A stretch of DNA of 64,000 bases, from the NCBI GenBank assembly GCA_030425285.1, contig JAUIAY010000012.1, positions 1-64,000 on the forward strand, in the 5' to 3' direction. The stretch comes from Bacteroidia bacterium. GTDB lineage: Bacteria > Bacteroidota > Bacteroidia > Flavobacteriales > Flavobacteriaceae. This document shows positions 1-6,680 of this stretch, piece by piece. Within the stretch, counting starts at the first letter, position 1, and each line of letters begins with the position of its first letter. The translations under genes were made by a program, and so were the position numbers. The notes below the pieces were generated by a model that saw only the letters and a program-made list of their open reading frames with translations, made no database searches and was not told the DNA's origin.

Positions 1-456
1 TCACATTCTGCGGTTACATCAGCAAGGGTTGCAACATCAGGAGTTGGTGCTGTTACATCATCAATTACTACGTTCTGTGTTTGTGTTGCTGTGTTTCCGT
101 TTCCGTCATCGTATGTCCAAGTTACTACTGTAGTACCTTGAGTAGAGATAGGCAATGTTGCATCGTTAGTTACAGTTACTGTTCCGCCACAGTTGTCTGT
201 AGCTGTTGGCGCCGTCAATGCTGTTACCTCACATTCTGCGGTTACATCAGCAAGGGTTGCAACATCAGGAGTTGGTGCTGTTACATCATCAATTACTACG
301 TTCTGTGTTTGTGTTGCTGTGTTTCCGTTGCCATCGTCGTATGTCCAGGTTACTACTGTAGTTCCTTGAGTCGAGATTGGCAATGTTGCATCGTTTGTTA
401 CTGTTACCGTTCCACCACAGTTGTCTGTAGCTGTTGGAGCAGTCAATGCTGTTACT
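1..456. repeat. 228-bp tandem repeat inside the surface-protein gene
   Basis: The string TCACATTCTGC starts at 1, 229 and 457, giving an exact period of 228 bp (76 codons). Units 1-228 and 229-456 differ at about 14 positions by my eye count, and these fall at third codon positions. A third, more diverged copy continues past 456 toward the gene start. The array probably continues beyond the left edge. Confidence 0.9.
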
Positions 457-878
457 TCACATTCTGCTATTACATCTGCTAAAGTTGCCGCATCAGGAGT
501 TGGAGCCTCATTATCTACAACAGTTACAGTAAATGTACAAGTGTCGATTAAATTATTTAAACCATCCCTCTCCTCAAAAACAATAACTGTAGAGCCAACA
601 GGAAAACTTGAACCAGAAACTAAACCAGATGTTTGATTTATAGTATAACCTAAATTAGATACAAGTACGGGCCATGTTACAACGGCACTACAATTCCCGG
701 AATCAACATTTACAGTAATATCACTAGGGCAATTTGTAATAGTCCTATATAATGTATTATCTATAAATGAATTTTCAAATTCTTGATTAAACAAAATATT
801 ATTGGAATCATCTAATGAAAAACTAACCTGAATGATAAATAAAAGAATTAAAAACGGATAGAAATATGGAGTCCTCAT
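1..878 (-). CDS. Secreted surface protein with HYR-like tandem repeats (3' part outside window)
   Basis: Reading leftward from ATG at 878 gives an open frame that continues past base 1, so the C-terminus is missing. The N-terminus (MRTPYFYPFLILLFIIQVS) looks like a signal peptide. Next comes a domain starting 'TNCPSDITVNVDSGNCSAVV', the usual opening of HYR/Ig-like modules in Bacteroidota surface proteins. After it come copies of a 76-residue unit containing 'TDNCGGTVTVTNDATLP' and 'VTWTYDDGNGNTATQTQ'. Such proteins are typically large, cell-surface or secreted by the type IX system, and act in adhesion or gliding. The sorting signal would lie outside the window, so that part is inference. 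The annotation as a coding region is secure because the frame is open for 292 codons with synonymous variation between repeats. Confidence 0.85.
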   Translation of the reverse strand, partial: MRTPYFYPFLILLFIIQVSFSLDDSNNILFNQEFENSFIDNTLYRTITNCPSDITVNVDSGNCSAVVTWPVLVSNLGYTINQTSGLVSGSSFPVGSTVIVFEERDGLNNLIDTCTFTVTVVDNEAPTPDAATLADVIAECEVTALTAPTATDNCGGTVTVTNDATLPISTQGTTVVTWTYDDGNGNTATQTQNVVIDDVTAPTPDVATLADVTAECEVTALTAPTATDNCGGTVTVTNDATLPISTQGTTVVTWTYDDGNGNTATQTQNVVIDDVTAPTPDVATLADVTAEC

Positions 879-1225
879 AGTTATTGATTTTATGGCGTAC
901 AAAAAAGACATACTTTTTATAGTACATCATTTGGGGTTTTTTTAATGTTTTTTGTTATGCTATTAACAATTCTGTGAGGGAGACCCAAAAATAATCATTG
1001 CGCACACGCAGCCTATAATATTCTCGATAAAAAGCATAGATACTCTTTAAAAGGAATACCAGTACCTTAAATAGGTGACTAAAGTATGTAATCAGAATGT
1101 AAAATACTGTTTATTAATAAGTTATAAAACTGCTTTTAAATAGGTCATTCCTGTTTCAGTTTTAGATAATGACTAATCAAAAAAAGGCTTTGGTAGCTAC
1201 TTAATTTGGACTCTGCAAGTTAGGG
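879..1225. other. Intergenic region, nothing recognised
   Basis: These 347 bases lie upstream of the leftward surface-protein gene and downstream of the leftward GIY-YIG gene. I see AT-rich sequence but no convincing ORF, RNA gene or strong hairpin. The promoter of the surface protein should lie in the first 100 bases, but I could not identify a clear TAnnTTTG box. Confidence 0.5.
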
Positions 1226-1576
1226 TCAATTAAACCACACAGCATAGCGTTTCCTGCGCAACTCCAAAGCCAAGGCACGCTCCAGTTTTAAGGCTTCTGC
1301 TCGGGTATTCACAGGCGCAATATGGTTATACAAACTAGGGCGGAGGTAAGAGCCGTACTTTTCCACGATATTAGATGATAACTTCACGCCCTTGCTATTG
1401 CGGTATCCCGTTTTATGTTGTAGCAGGCGCTCTTGGGGAGTCTTGCTCGTCATACCCACATACAGGCATTCCAGCACCCCGTTAAATTGCGGATTGGCAG
1501 CCCGGAACTTGGCGTTCTCGGTGAAGACTTTTTTTTTGAGCTCGACTACGTAAATGCGGTATTGGGTTTTGGACAT
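1226..1576 (-). CDS. Small GIY-YIG nuclease-like protein
   Basis: This 116-residue protein has the two strands that name the GIY-YIG fold: 'YRIYVVEL' near residue 6 and 'CLYVGMTSKTPQERLLQHKTG' near residue 38, where the second strand is YVG and the Arg after it fits the catalytic arginine. A Glu in 'EALKLERALALELRR' near the C-terminus could be the metal ligand. Single-domain GIY-YIG proteins of this size are UvrC/YhbQ-like nucleases of unclear role. The gene is visibly richer in G and C than the surrounding DNA, which hints at a different origin. It stands alone, with no neighbour suggesting a pathway. Confidence 0.75.
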   Translation of the reverse strand: MSKTQYRIYVVELKKKVFTENAKFRAANPQFNGVLECLYVGMTSKTPQERLLQHKTGYRNSKGVKLSSNIVEKYGSYLRPSLYNHIAPVNTRAEALKLERALALELRRKRYAVWFN

Positions 1577-2370
1577 GGATTGATTATCTTGTTTTGTAAA
1601 GCTAATGATTATTTAGATTGATTTATCTGTTCTTTTTTAGTTATGTGTTATTGTTAGTAAAGGTGCTTGTCATCTTGAAAGGATGTTGGGGTCGTCGAAA
1701 TGTCAAAACGTGATTAAATATCTACGTGTATAACGAAATATGGATGTCGTATTAAGTACGGCATGACAAGTTAGGGCATTATAGGACAGAGTGAAAAAAA
1801 ATACCTCATTGCAAGGATTACACGAAAGAAAGCACTGCTTTCTTAAGGATGCCTATTGAAAACTAACGACATAGCAATCTCAAAATGGATAATAACTTAT
1901 TGTTCAAAAACGTGTCTTTTATCATTTGGCATGAACAACAACATAATTCTGGCAAAGCTAGAAACCCCGACTGTCTGAAGACATAACGAGTCATCATAAT
2001 AGTATGAAGTTTATCCAATAATACAGGAGTTATAAAATCATATCATGAATTGTACGGTTTAGTATAAAAAAAGGGAGAGAGGTCTGAAAGAATTTCCTCC
2101 AGACCGTCTTGACTCTTTTGGTTCGTTTTTTAGTCAAGCAATTGCGGAGCACATCATGAGTACAAAAAAACAATTAACGTGAACGAATAAAAAATGAACA
2201 TAAACATAAGTACCAAAGCCAAAGTACAATCGTGACGTTACTACGAGTACATACCTTACAACAGCCCCCTCTAATGTTAAGGTAATGCTAAATCTATGAT
2301 AACTAACAGTTTGAAACATCTATACGTGGTGTTTGCACCGTATCTTTAAAAACGCCAAAATACTTGTGCT
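1577..2370. other. Long non-coding stretch with decayed intergenic repeats
   Basis: No credible gene is seen in these 794 bases. Leftward ORF 2134-2319 has the composition of random translation. Two stretches resemble the short dispersed repeats of Flavobacteria: 1666-1770, bounded by CTTGTCAT and ATGACAAG, and 1807-1881, running from CATTGC to GCAATCTC. The rest looks like decayed DNA next to an integration hotspot. Confidence 0.5.
1666..1770. repeat. Possible REP/MITE-like element with 8-bp terminal inverted repeats
   Basis: CTTGTCAT at 1666-1673 and its exact complement ATGACAAG at 1763-1770 bound about 105 bases without coding potential. The ends resemble the short mobile intergenic repeats of Flavobacteria, but only one copy is visible here and the inner sequence is not strongly palindromic. 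Confidence 0.35.
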
Positions 2371-2637
2371 ATGAACTTATTAGAAACATTACGATTACAG
2401 TTACAAAAACCGAAAAAAGACACTACCCAAAAAACGGGAGGTAAACCAGTACTTACGCAAAAAAATAAGGTGCTTAAGAGTTTGTATAAAGACGAGGATG
2501 CCTTTTTGTTTATTTAGCTGGCTAGGGTTGCGCTTGTTTGTGATACATCAACATTTATAGGATCTGCGTTAGGTAGGCTGTACAATAGTAAAAGCCTTCA
2601 ATACTCCTACTGCTTTTCATTCCTACCTTTCGATTAG
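2371..2637 (+). pseudogene. Possible broken small gene, product unknown
   Basis: From ATG 2371 a frame of 48 codons (MNLLETLRLQLQKPKKDTTQ...) ends at TAG 2515-2517. The same frame then continues for 39 further codons to TAG 2635 with protein-like composition ('LARVALVCDTSTFIGSALGR'). One base change in the first TAG would give a protein of about 88 residues. I recognise neither half. It could equally be two chance ORFs. Confidence 0.25.
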
Positions 2638-2721
2638 CGCTCAAGATAAACTCTAACAGGAATCTATAGTAGTAACCAAAATGAGATTTAAAGAATCCAA
2701 TTGGAGAAGCTTTACAGCAGT

Positions 2722-2745
2722 AAAAACCCACAATACTAGGTATTG
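2722..2745 (-). terminator. Terminator-like hairpin, probably the original tRNA-Met terminator
   Basis: CAATAC (2731-2736) and GTATTG (2740-2745) form a perfect 6-bp stem. On the minus strand it is followed by TGGG and five T. It lies just beyond the tRNA fragment at 2762-2803, where the tRNA terminator would have been before the island inserted. Confidence 0.5.
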
Positions 2746-2761
2746 CTGTCTTTTTTATGTA

Positions 2762-2803
2762 TAGCGAGGACGAGATTTGAACTCGTGACCTCTGGGTTAT
2801 GAA
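2762..2803. repeat. Left attachment site: 42-bp copy of the tRNA-Met 3' part
   Basis: These 42 bases are identical to 20637-20678, which is the 3' part of the tRNA-Met gene from the anticodon loop to the discriminator base. Beyond base 2803 the match stops and no tRNA 5' half follows. This is the footprint left when a tyrosine recombinase inserts an element into a tRNA gene, the other copy rebuilding the intact tRNA. Confidence 0.92.
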
Positions 2804-3081
2804 AATTTTAACTAAATGAATATCAGTTAGTTAAGTGTGTTTTTCATTCAAAACGTGTTCAAAAACGAGCTGGTTTTTGTTCACTTGATTAATAATAATT
2901 TTGAATATCAATATATAAATTTTTTGAATAAAACACTCTTTTTTAGAGAAATAATTTCATTTCTGATTTTAGCATGCATATCAGTGAATATATCTTCAAG
3001 ATAAAAACAAAGTTTGAACATAATTGAACACGACTTTCAGTAATTATTTTTAGTTCTACATAATTTATATTATTACGTAAA

Positions 3082-3179
3082 TATATGCTAACGCATATAA
3101 AATATGTTTTTTTATAAAAATTATATGTTTATACATATATTTTATTATATTTGTTAATAATTATATTTAAAAACATATA
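3082..3179 (+). promoter_or_regulatory. hipBST promoter with three operator palindromes spaced 40 bp
   Basis: Three 18-bp palindromes with 7-bp arms and 4-bp spacers start at 3082 (TATATGC-TAAC-GCATATA), 3122 (TATATGT-TTAT-ACATATA) and 3162 (TATATTT-AAAA-ACATATA). The third has weaker arm pairing. They are exactly 40 bp apart. A -7 box TATATTTG lies at 3146-3153, between the second and third. The last palindrome ends one base before the hipB start codon. HipB proteins are known to bind palindromic operators and repress their own operon, so HipB is the likely ligand. Confidence 0.75.
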
Positions 3180-3407
3180 ATGAATACGTTATCAAAGTTT
3201 GTGAAAGCTAGAAGAAAAGAGGTTGGGCTTACTCAGGAAGAGTTTGCAGAAAGAGCAGGAGTCGCATTAACAGTTATTAGAAAAATAGAGCAAGGAAAAA
3301 CAAATCTTAATATGGAAAAGGTTAACCTAGTCTTACGAATGTTTGGCCATGAATTGGCAGCAGTTAGTTTGAAAGAATTGGAATCATCAAATAATACTAA
3401 CTTATGA
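3180..3407 (+). CDS. hipB: HipB-like antitoxin, XRE-type DNA-binding protein
   Basis: This 75-residue protein is nearly all one Cro/C1-type helix-turn-helix: 'LGLTQEEFAERAGVALTVIRKIEQGK'-like sequence runs from about residue 16 to 41. It is first in a hipB-hipS-hipT operon, and its stop overlaps the hipS start (ATGA at 3404). In the family HipB dimers bind operator palindromes and repress the operon. The operators upstream fit that job. In three-part HipBST systems HipB mainly contributes DNA binding, and the small HipS neutralises the kinase. Confidence 0.88.
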   Translation: MNTLSKFVKARRKEVGLTQEEFAERAGVALTVIRKIEQGKTNLNMEKVNLVLRMFGHELAAVSLKELESSNNTNL

Positions 3408-3739
3408 GACAGGCATTAATTTATTATAACAACGTTGTTGCAGGTGTTTTAAAAGAAACGAACGACGGAGAATTTGTTTTTCAATATGACAATGAATACA
3501 TAAAAAAGTATCCAAATCAATTTATAACGTTCACCATGCCTGTTAAAGAAGAAGCATATAGCGATAAGCGATTATTTCCATTTTTTGAAGGATTGATTCC
3601 AGAAGGCTGGCTTTTAGATATTGCCGCTAAAAACTGGAAACTAAATCCAAATGATCGCATGGGATTATTATTGGCTTGTTGTAAGAATTGTATCGGAGCT
3701 GTTAGTGTAGTGCAAATAGAAAATAAGGATGAAGCATAA
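3404..3739 (+). CDS. hipS: HipS, separate N-terminal subdomain of a split HipA kinase
   Basis: This 111-residue protein matches the N-terminal 'couple HipA' subdomain, which in HipA is fused to the kinase. The recognisable stretch is 'FPFFEGLIPEGWLLDIAAKN' at about residues 46-65, followed by 'DRMGLLLACC...CIGAVSV'. In the HipBST system of pathogenic E. coli this separate small protein is the antitoxin. Here the gene overlaps hipB by 4 bases and hipT by 11, implying coupled synthesis. The usual 'GGDCIGAV' is replaced by CCKNCIGAV, an odd cysteine-rich variant. Confidence 0.82.
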   Translation: MRQALIYYNNVVAGVLKETNDGEFVFQYDNEYIKKYPNQFITFTMPVKEEAYSDKRLFPFFEGLIPEGWLLDIAAKNWKLNPNDRMGLLLACCKNCIGAVSVVQIENKDEA

Positions 3740-4658
3740 GTGTTTATATTGTTATCAGGAATTAAATCATGAAATCTATTTTCATGAAGCCTGTAGTTTA
3801 GCTTTTTTCGGAAGTAAAACCCCTCCGAAGTTAGAATATTCATTGGATGACATGACCATTTTAGCCAAGCAGGTTGTTAAGCGCAGTGTTTCTGTTCCTG
3901 GTGTTCAACCAAAATTGTCGATGTCTATTGAAAATGACATGAAAGATAGCCGTTTAACTATTGTTGGCACATTGGGTGGAAATTACATATTTAAACCACC
4001 ATCAAAAGATTATCCGGAAATGCCTCAAAATGAACATCTCACAATGAGGTTGGCAGAATTGTTTGGCATAACAACGGTCCAATCAACACTTATGCCGTTA
4101 GTGTCTGGAGAATTAGCTTATATCACAAAACGCATTGATAGAACTGATGATAATCAAAAAATTCACATGTTAGATATGTTTCAAATTACAGAGGCATACG
4201 ATAAGTATAAAAGCTCTATGGAAAAAATTGGAAGGGCATTAACAACCTATTCTGCAAATACCTTATTGGATAAAATTTTCTTTTTTGAAATAACAGTTTT
4301 TAGCTTTCTAACAGGGAATAATGATATGCATCTTAAAAACTTTTCCATGATCTACTCAAACTCTGGATGGATTTTGTCATCTGCATATGACTTATTGAAT
4401 GTTTCTATAGTAAATCCTAAAGATAAAGAGGAAATGGCTCTGACTATCGGAGGTAAGAAAAGCAAACTAAAGCGTCAGGATTTTGAAGATTTAGCTATTG
4501 GTTTAGGGCTCAATGGCAAACAAATTGAAGGTGTATTTAAACGCTTTAAAAGGCATCAAAAAGTAGCTGTGAAATGGATAGATAATTCATTTCTTTCGAA
4601 TGATATGAAAACTAATTACCGATCATTGTTGCAAGAAAGATATAATAGATTATACTAA
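3729..4658 (+). CDS. hipT: HipT serine/threonine kinase toxin
   Basis: This 309-residue protein is the kinase part of a split HipA. It opens with a zinc-ribbon-like segment (C5, C8, H19, C22), common in Bacteroidota versions. S53-V-S55 lies just before 'VPGVQPKL' and corresponds to the Ser-x-Ser autophosphorylation loop of HipT. A nucleotide-binding loop lies in 'GTLGGNYIFKPPSK', the catalytic motif in 'NNDMHLKNFS', and the metal-binding Asp in 'SAYDLLN'. Family members phosphorylate aminoacyl-tRNA synthetases and stop growth (HipA acts on GltX, HipT on TrpS); the target here cannot be read from sequence. All catalytic motifs look intact, so the toxin is probably functional. Confidence 0.87.
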   Translation: MKHKCLYCYQELNHEIYFHEACSLAFFGSKTPPKLEYSLDDMTILAKQVVKRSVSVPGVQPKLSMSIENDMKDSRLTIVGTLGGNYIFKPPSKDYPEMPQNEHLTMRLAELFGITTVQSTLMPLVSGELAYITKRIDRTDDNQKIHMLDMFQITEAYDKYKSSMEKIGRALTTYSANTLLDKIFFFEITVFSFLTGNNDMHLKNFSMIYSNSGWILSSAYDLLNVSIVNPKDKEEMALTIGGKKSKLKRQDFEDLAIGLGLNGKQIEGVFKRFKRHQKVAVKWIDNSFLSNDMKTNYRSLLQERYNRLY

Positions 4659-4765
4659 AAAAGTTAGTAATGCGCATTTTTTTTTGTTTAGCTCATTATT
4701 TTTAAGCTTATGAATACCTGTTTTGCCCAAAAACTATAATAAAAAACCCAAAAAACCATAAAAAA

Positions 4766-4861
4766 ACCTATTTTGACAATTATGTTTAAAACCTATTTTT
4801 CCAATATTTGTTTAAATAATACCTATTATTCCAATAATAAACCTATTTTTCCATATATTTG
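4766..4861 (+). promoter_or_regulatory. fic promoter with four direct repeats
   Basis: Four 15-bp copies of ACCTATTnTTCCAAT start at 4766, 4791, 4821 and 4841, the first and last being slightly degenerate. A -7 box TATATTTG follows at 4854-4861, 26 bases before the fic start codon. Directly repeated sites ending at the promoter suggest a cooperative regulator. The C-terminal winged-helix-like part of the Fic protein itself is a candidate, which is inference. Confidence 0.6.
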
Positions 4862-4887
4862 AAAATAAACGTTTTTTACCATAAACT

Positions 4888-6429
4888 ATGAACAATAAAC
4901 CCTATTCACTTAAAATAAGTGTTTTTCACGGATTAAAAACCCCTGAAGAAGCAACGCTTGTCGGTTATGGTGCTGTAATAGAAGCGTTGCAACTAGCGAT
5001 GCCATTTCCAGAGCAGTTAGCATTAATAAGTGATAAAAGACGTAGCTACACTAATGAAAAATGGAATATATTATCTTCCAGATACGCTTTTGAGGATACG
5101 TTGTATAAGCATTTAGTATTTGCTTTAAAATATGAAGGTATTAACCTGTTATTTTTCAAAAAACTATTTACGCAATTGGATGAGAAAGACATTATTGAAC
5201 TACTTCAAATTGAACCAACAGGTCAATACAGCAGAAAACTATGGTTTCTCTACGAATGGTTATTTAATGCAACATTGCCCATCAAAGATTTACCGATTAA
5301 AAACTACGTGCCATTGATAGATGACAAATTGCAATATACCGTTACAGGTGTAAAATCTTCACGTCATAGAATTATAAATAACCTTCCTGGTACACAAGAG
5401 TTTTGTACGTTAATATTTAAAACAGAGAAACTAGAAAATTATATTAATGCAAAACTATCAGAGCAAAAAAACACCTACTTAAATGGGGTTCATAAAGATG
5501 TATTACAACGTGCATCTTCTTTTTTGCTATTGAAAGATTCAAAGGCTTCATTTACTATAGAGAATGAAAATCCAGGAACCAATAGAGCTATGCGTTGGGG
5601 AAAGGCAATTGGGCAAGCCGGTAATAAACCCTTAAGTATTGAAGAGTTAGAGCGTTTACAGCAAATTGTTATTGAAAATGCCAGGTTTGTAAAGCTTGGT
5701 TTAAGAGAAGAAGGGGGATTTGTAGGTGAACATGATAGAACTACTGGTGAACCAATTCCAGAACATATATCGGCCAAGCATGAAGATTTATCATCTTTAC
5801 TAAACGGACTAGTGAGCGCTAACGAATTAATGCAAGATGAAGCTTATGATGCCGTATTAGCATCAGCATCCATAGCCTTTGGGTTTGTGTTTATACATCC
5901 TTTTGTAGATGGTAATGGACGCTTACATAGATATTTAATACATCATATACTTGCTAAAAAGGGATTTACGAAACAAGGGGTTATTTTTCCAATATCAGCA
6001 TCGATTCTAGACCATATTGATGACTACAGAATCACTCTTGAAAGTTATTCGCATCCATTGCTAGATTTTATTGACTGGAAAGAAACGGACAACCATAATA
6101 TAGAAGTTTTAAACGAAACTATAGACTTCTATAGATATTTTGACGCGACCAAACAAGCAGAGTTTTTATATGATTGTGTTAATGACACCTTAAATCGTGT
6201 TATCCCTCAAGAGGTGAATTATTTGTTACGGTATGATGAGTTTAAACGCTTTATTGATAACGAATTTGAAATGCCAGACAAAATGGTTGCTATTTTAGTT
6301 CGGTTTTTGGAACAAAATGATGGTGTGCTTTCAAAACGTGCTTTAAAGAAAGAATTTTCAGAATTAAATGAAGATGAGATTAATATTATACAAGGGAACT
6401 ATCAAGATATTTTTTCAAATAATAATTGA
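4888..6429 (+). CDS. Fic-domain protein (AMPylase-like), class II
   Basis: This 513-residue protein has the complete Fic motif HPFVDGNGR at H337-R345, with catalytic His337. Fic proteins usually transfer AMP from ATP to a hydroxyl on a target protein. The inhibitory motif S/T-x3-E-G/N is present upstream as S221-F-T-I-E225-N226, with Glu placed to block ATP, which makes it class II (inhibitory helix N-terminal to the core). The N-terminal 200 residues are the extension typical of large Bacteroidota Fic proteins. The last 60 residues ('MPDKMVAILVRFLEQNDG') look like a winged helix. In this phylum such genes often lie between hsdS and hsdR of type I restriction loci, which fits the hsdR-like remnant directly downstream. 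Confidence 0.88.
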   Translation: MNNKPYSLKISVFHGLKTPEEATLVGYGAVIEALQLAMPFPEQLALISDKRRSYTNEKWNILSSRYAFEDTLYKHLVFALKYEGINLLFFKKLFTQLDEKDIIELLQIEPTGQYSRKLWFLYEWLFNATLPIKDLPIKNYVPLIDDKLQYTVTGVKSSRHRIINNLPGTQEFCTLIFKTEKLENYINAKLSEQKNTYLNGVHKDVLQRASSFLLLKDSKASFTIENENPGTNRAMRWGKAIGQAGNKPLSIEELERLQQIVIENARFVKLGLREEGGFVGEHDRTTGEPIPEHISAKHEDLSSLLNGLVSANELMQDEAYDAVLASASIAFGFVFIHPFVDGNGRLHRYLIHHILAKKGFTKQGVIFPISASILDHIDDYRITLESYSHPLLDFIDWKETDNHNIEVLNETIDFYRYFDATKQAEFLYDCVNDTLNRVIPQEVNYLLRYDEFKRFIDNEFEMPDKMVAILVRFLEQNDGVLSKRALKKEFSELNEDEINIIQGNYQDIFSNNN

Positions 6430-6542
6430 GCCATCAATCAGAAGTCATATTAGAAAATAACTTAATCAGACAAATAGTTGCCGTATTAATTAATTCAATT
6501 AATAACTTGGTATACCTCCGAGTAATTCACTCTGGATATTAA
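6426..6542 (+). pseudogene. Possible remnant of the start of an hsdR gene
   Basis: Overlapping the fic stop codon, a frame from TTG 6426 reads SHQSEVILENNLIRQ before degenerating and stopping at 6540-6542. From memory this closely matches the first residues of Bacteroidota type I restriction subunits HsdR ('SHQSE..LEN.LI.QL'). Nothing HsdR-like follows; the next gene is an unrelated helicase. I read it as the stump of a type I locus whose remainder was replaced. The match is short, so this stays tentative. Confidence 0.45.
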
Positions 6543-6680
6543 ATTTAAAGCTGTTGGATTAATTCACTTGGTACTTCCAATACTTTTAGTATCTTTAATC
6601 TCTCCCTAAAATAGCGACTCAATACGAGCCGCTTTATTTATGATTTATATTTAATAGCTCAATTATATTTTTAAAATTTA

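Noticed and set aside
81-636. Rightward ORFs rich in Cys and Tyr at the left edge
   Set aside because: They are antisense frames of the repeated surface-protein gene, with unnatural composition.
2134-2319. Leftward 61-codon ORF
   Set aside because: Composition is like random AT-rich translation with many hydrophobic runs, and no promoter or conserved motif is visible.
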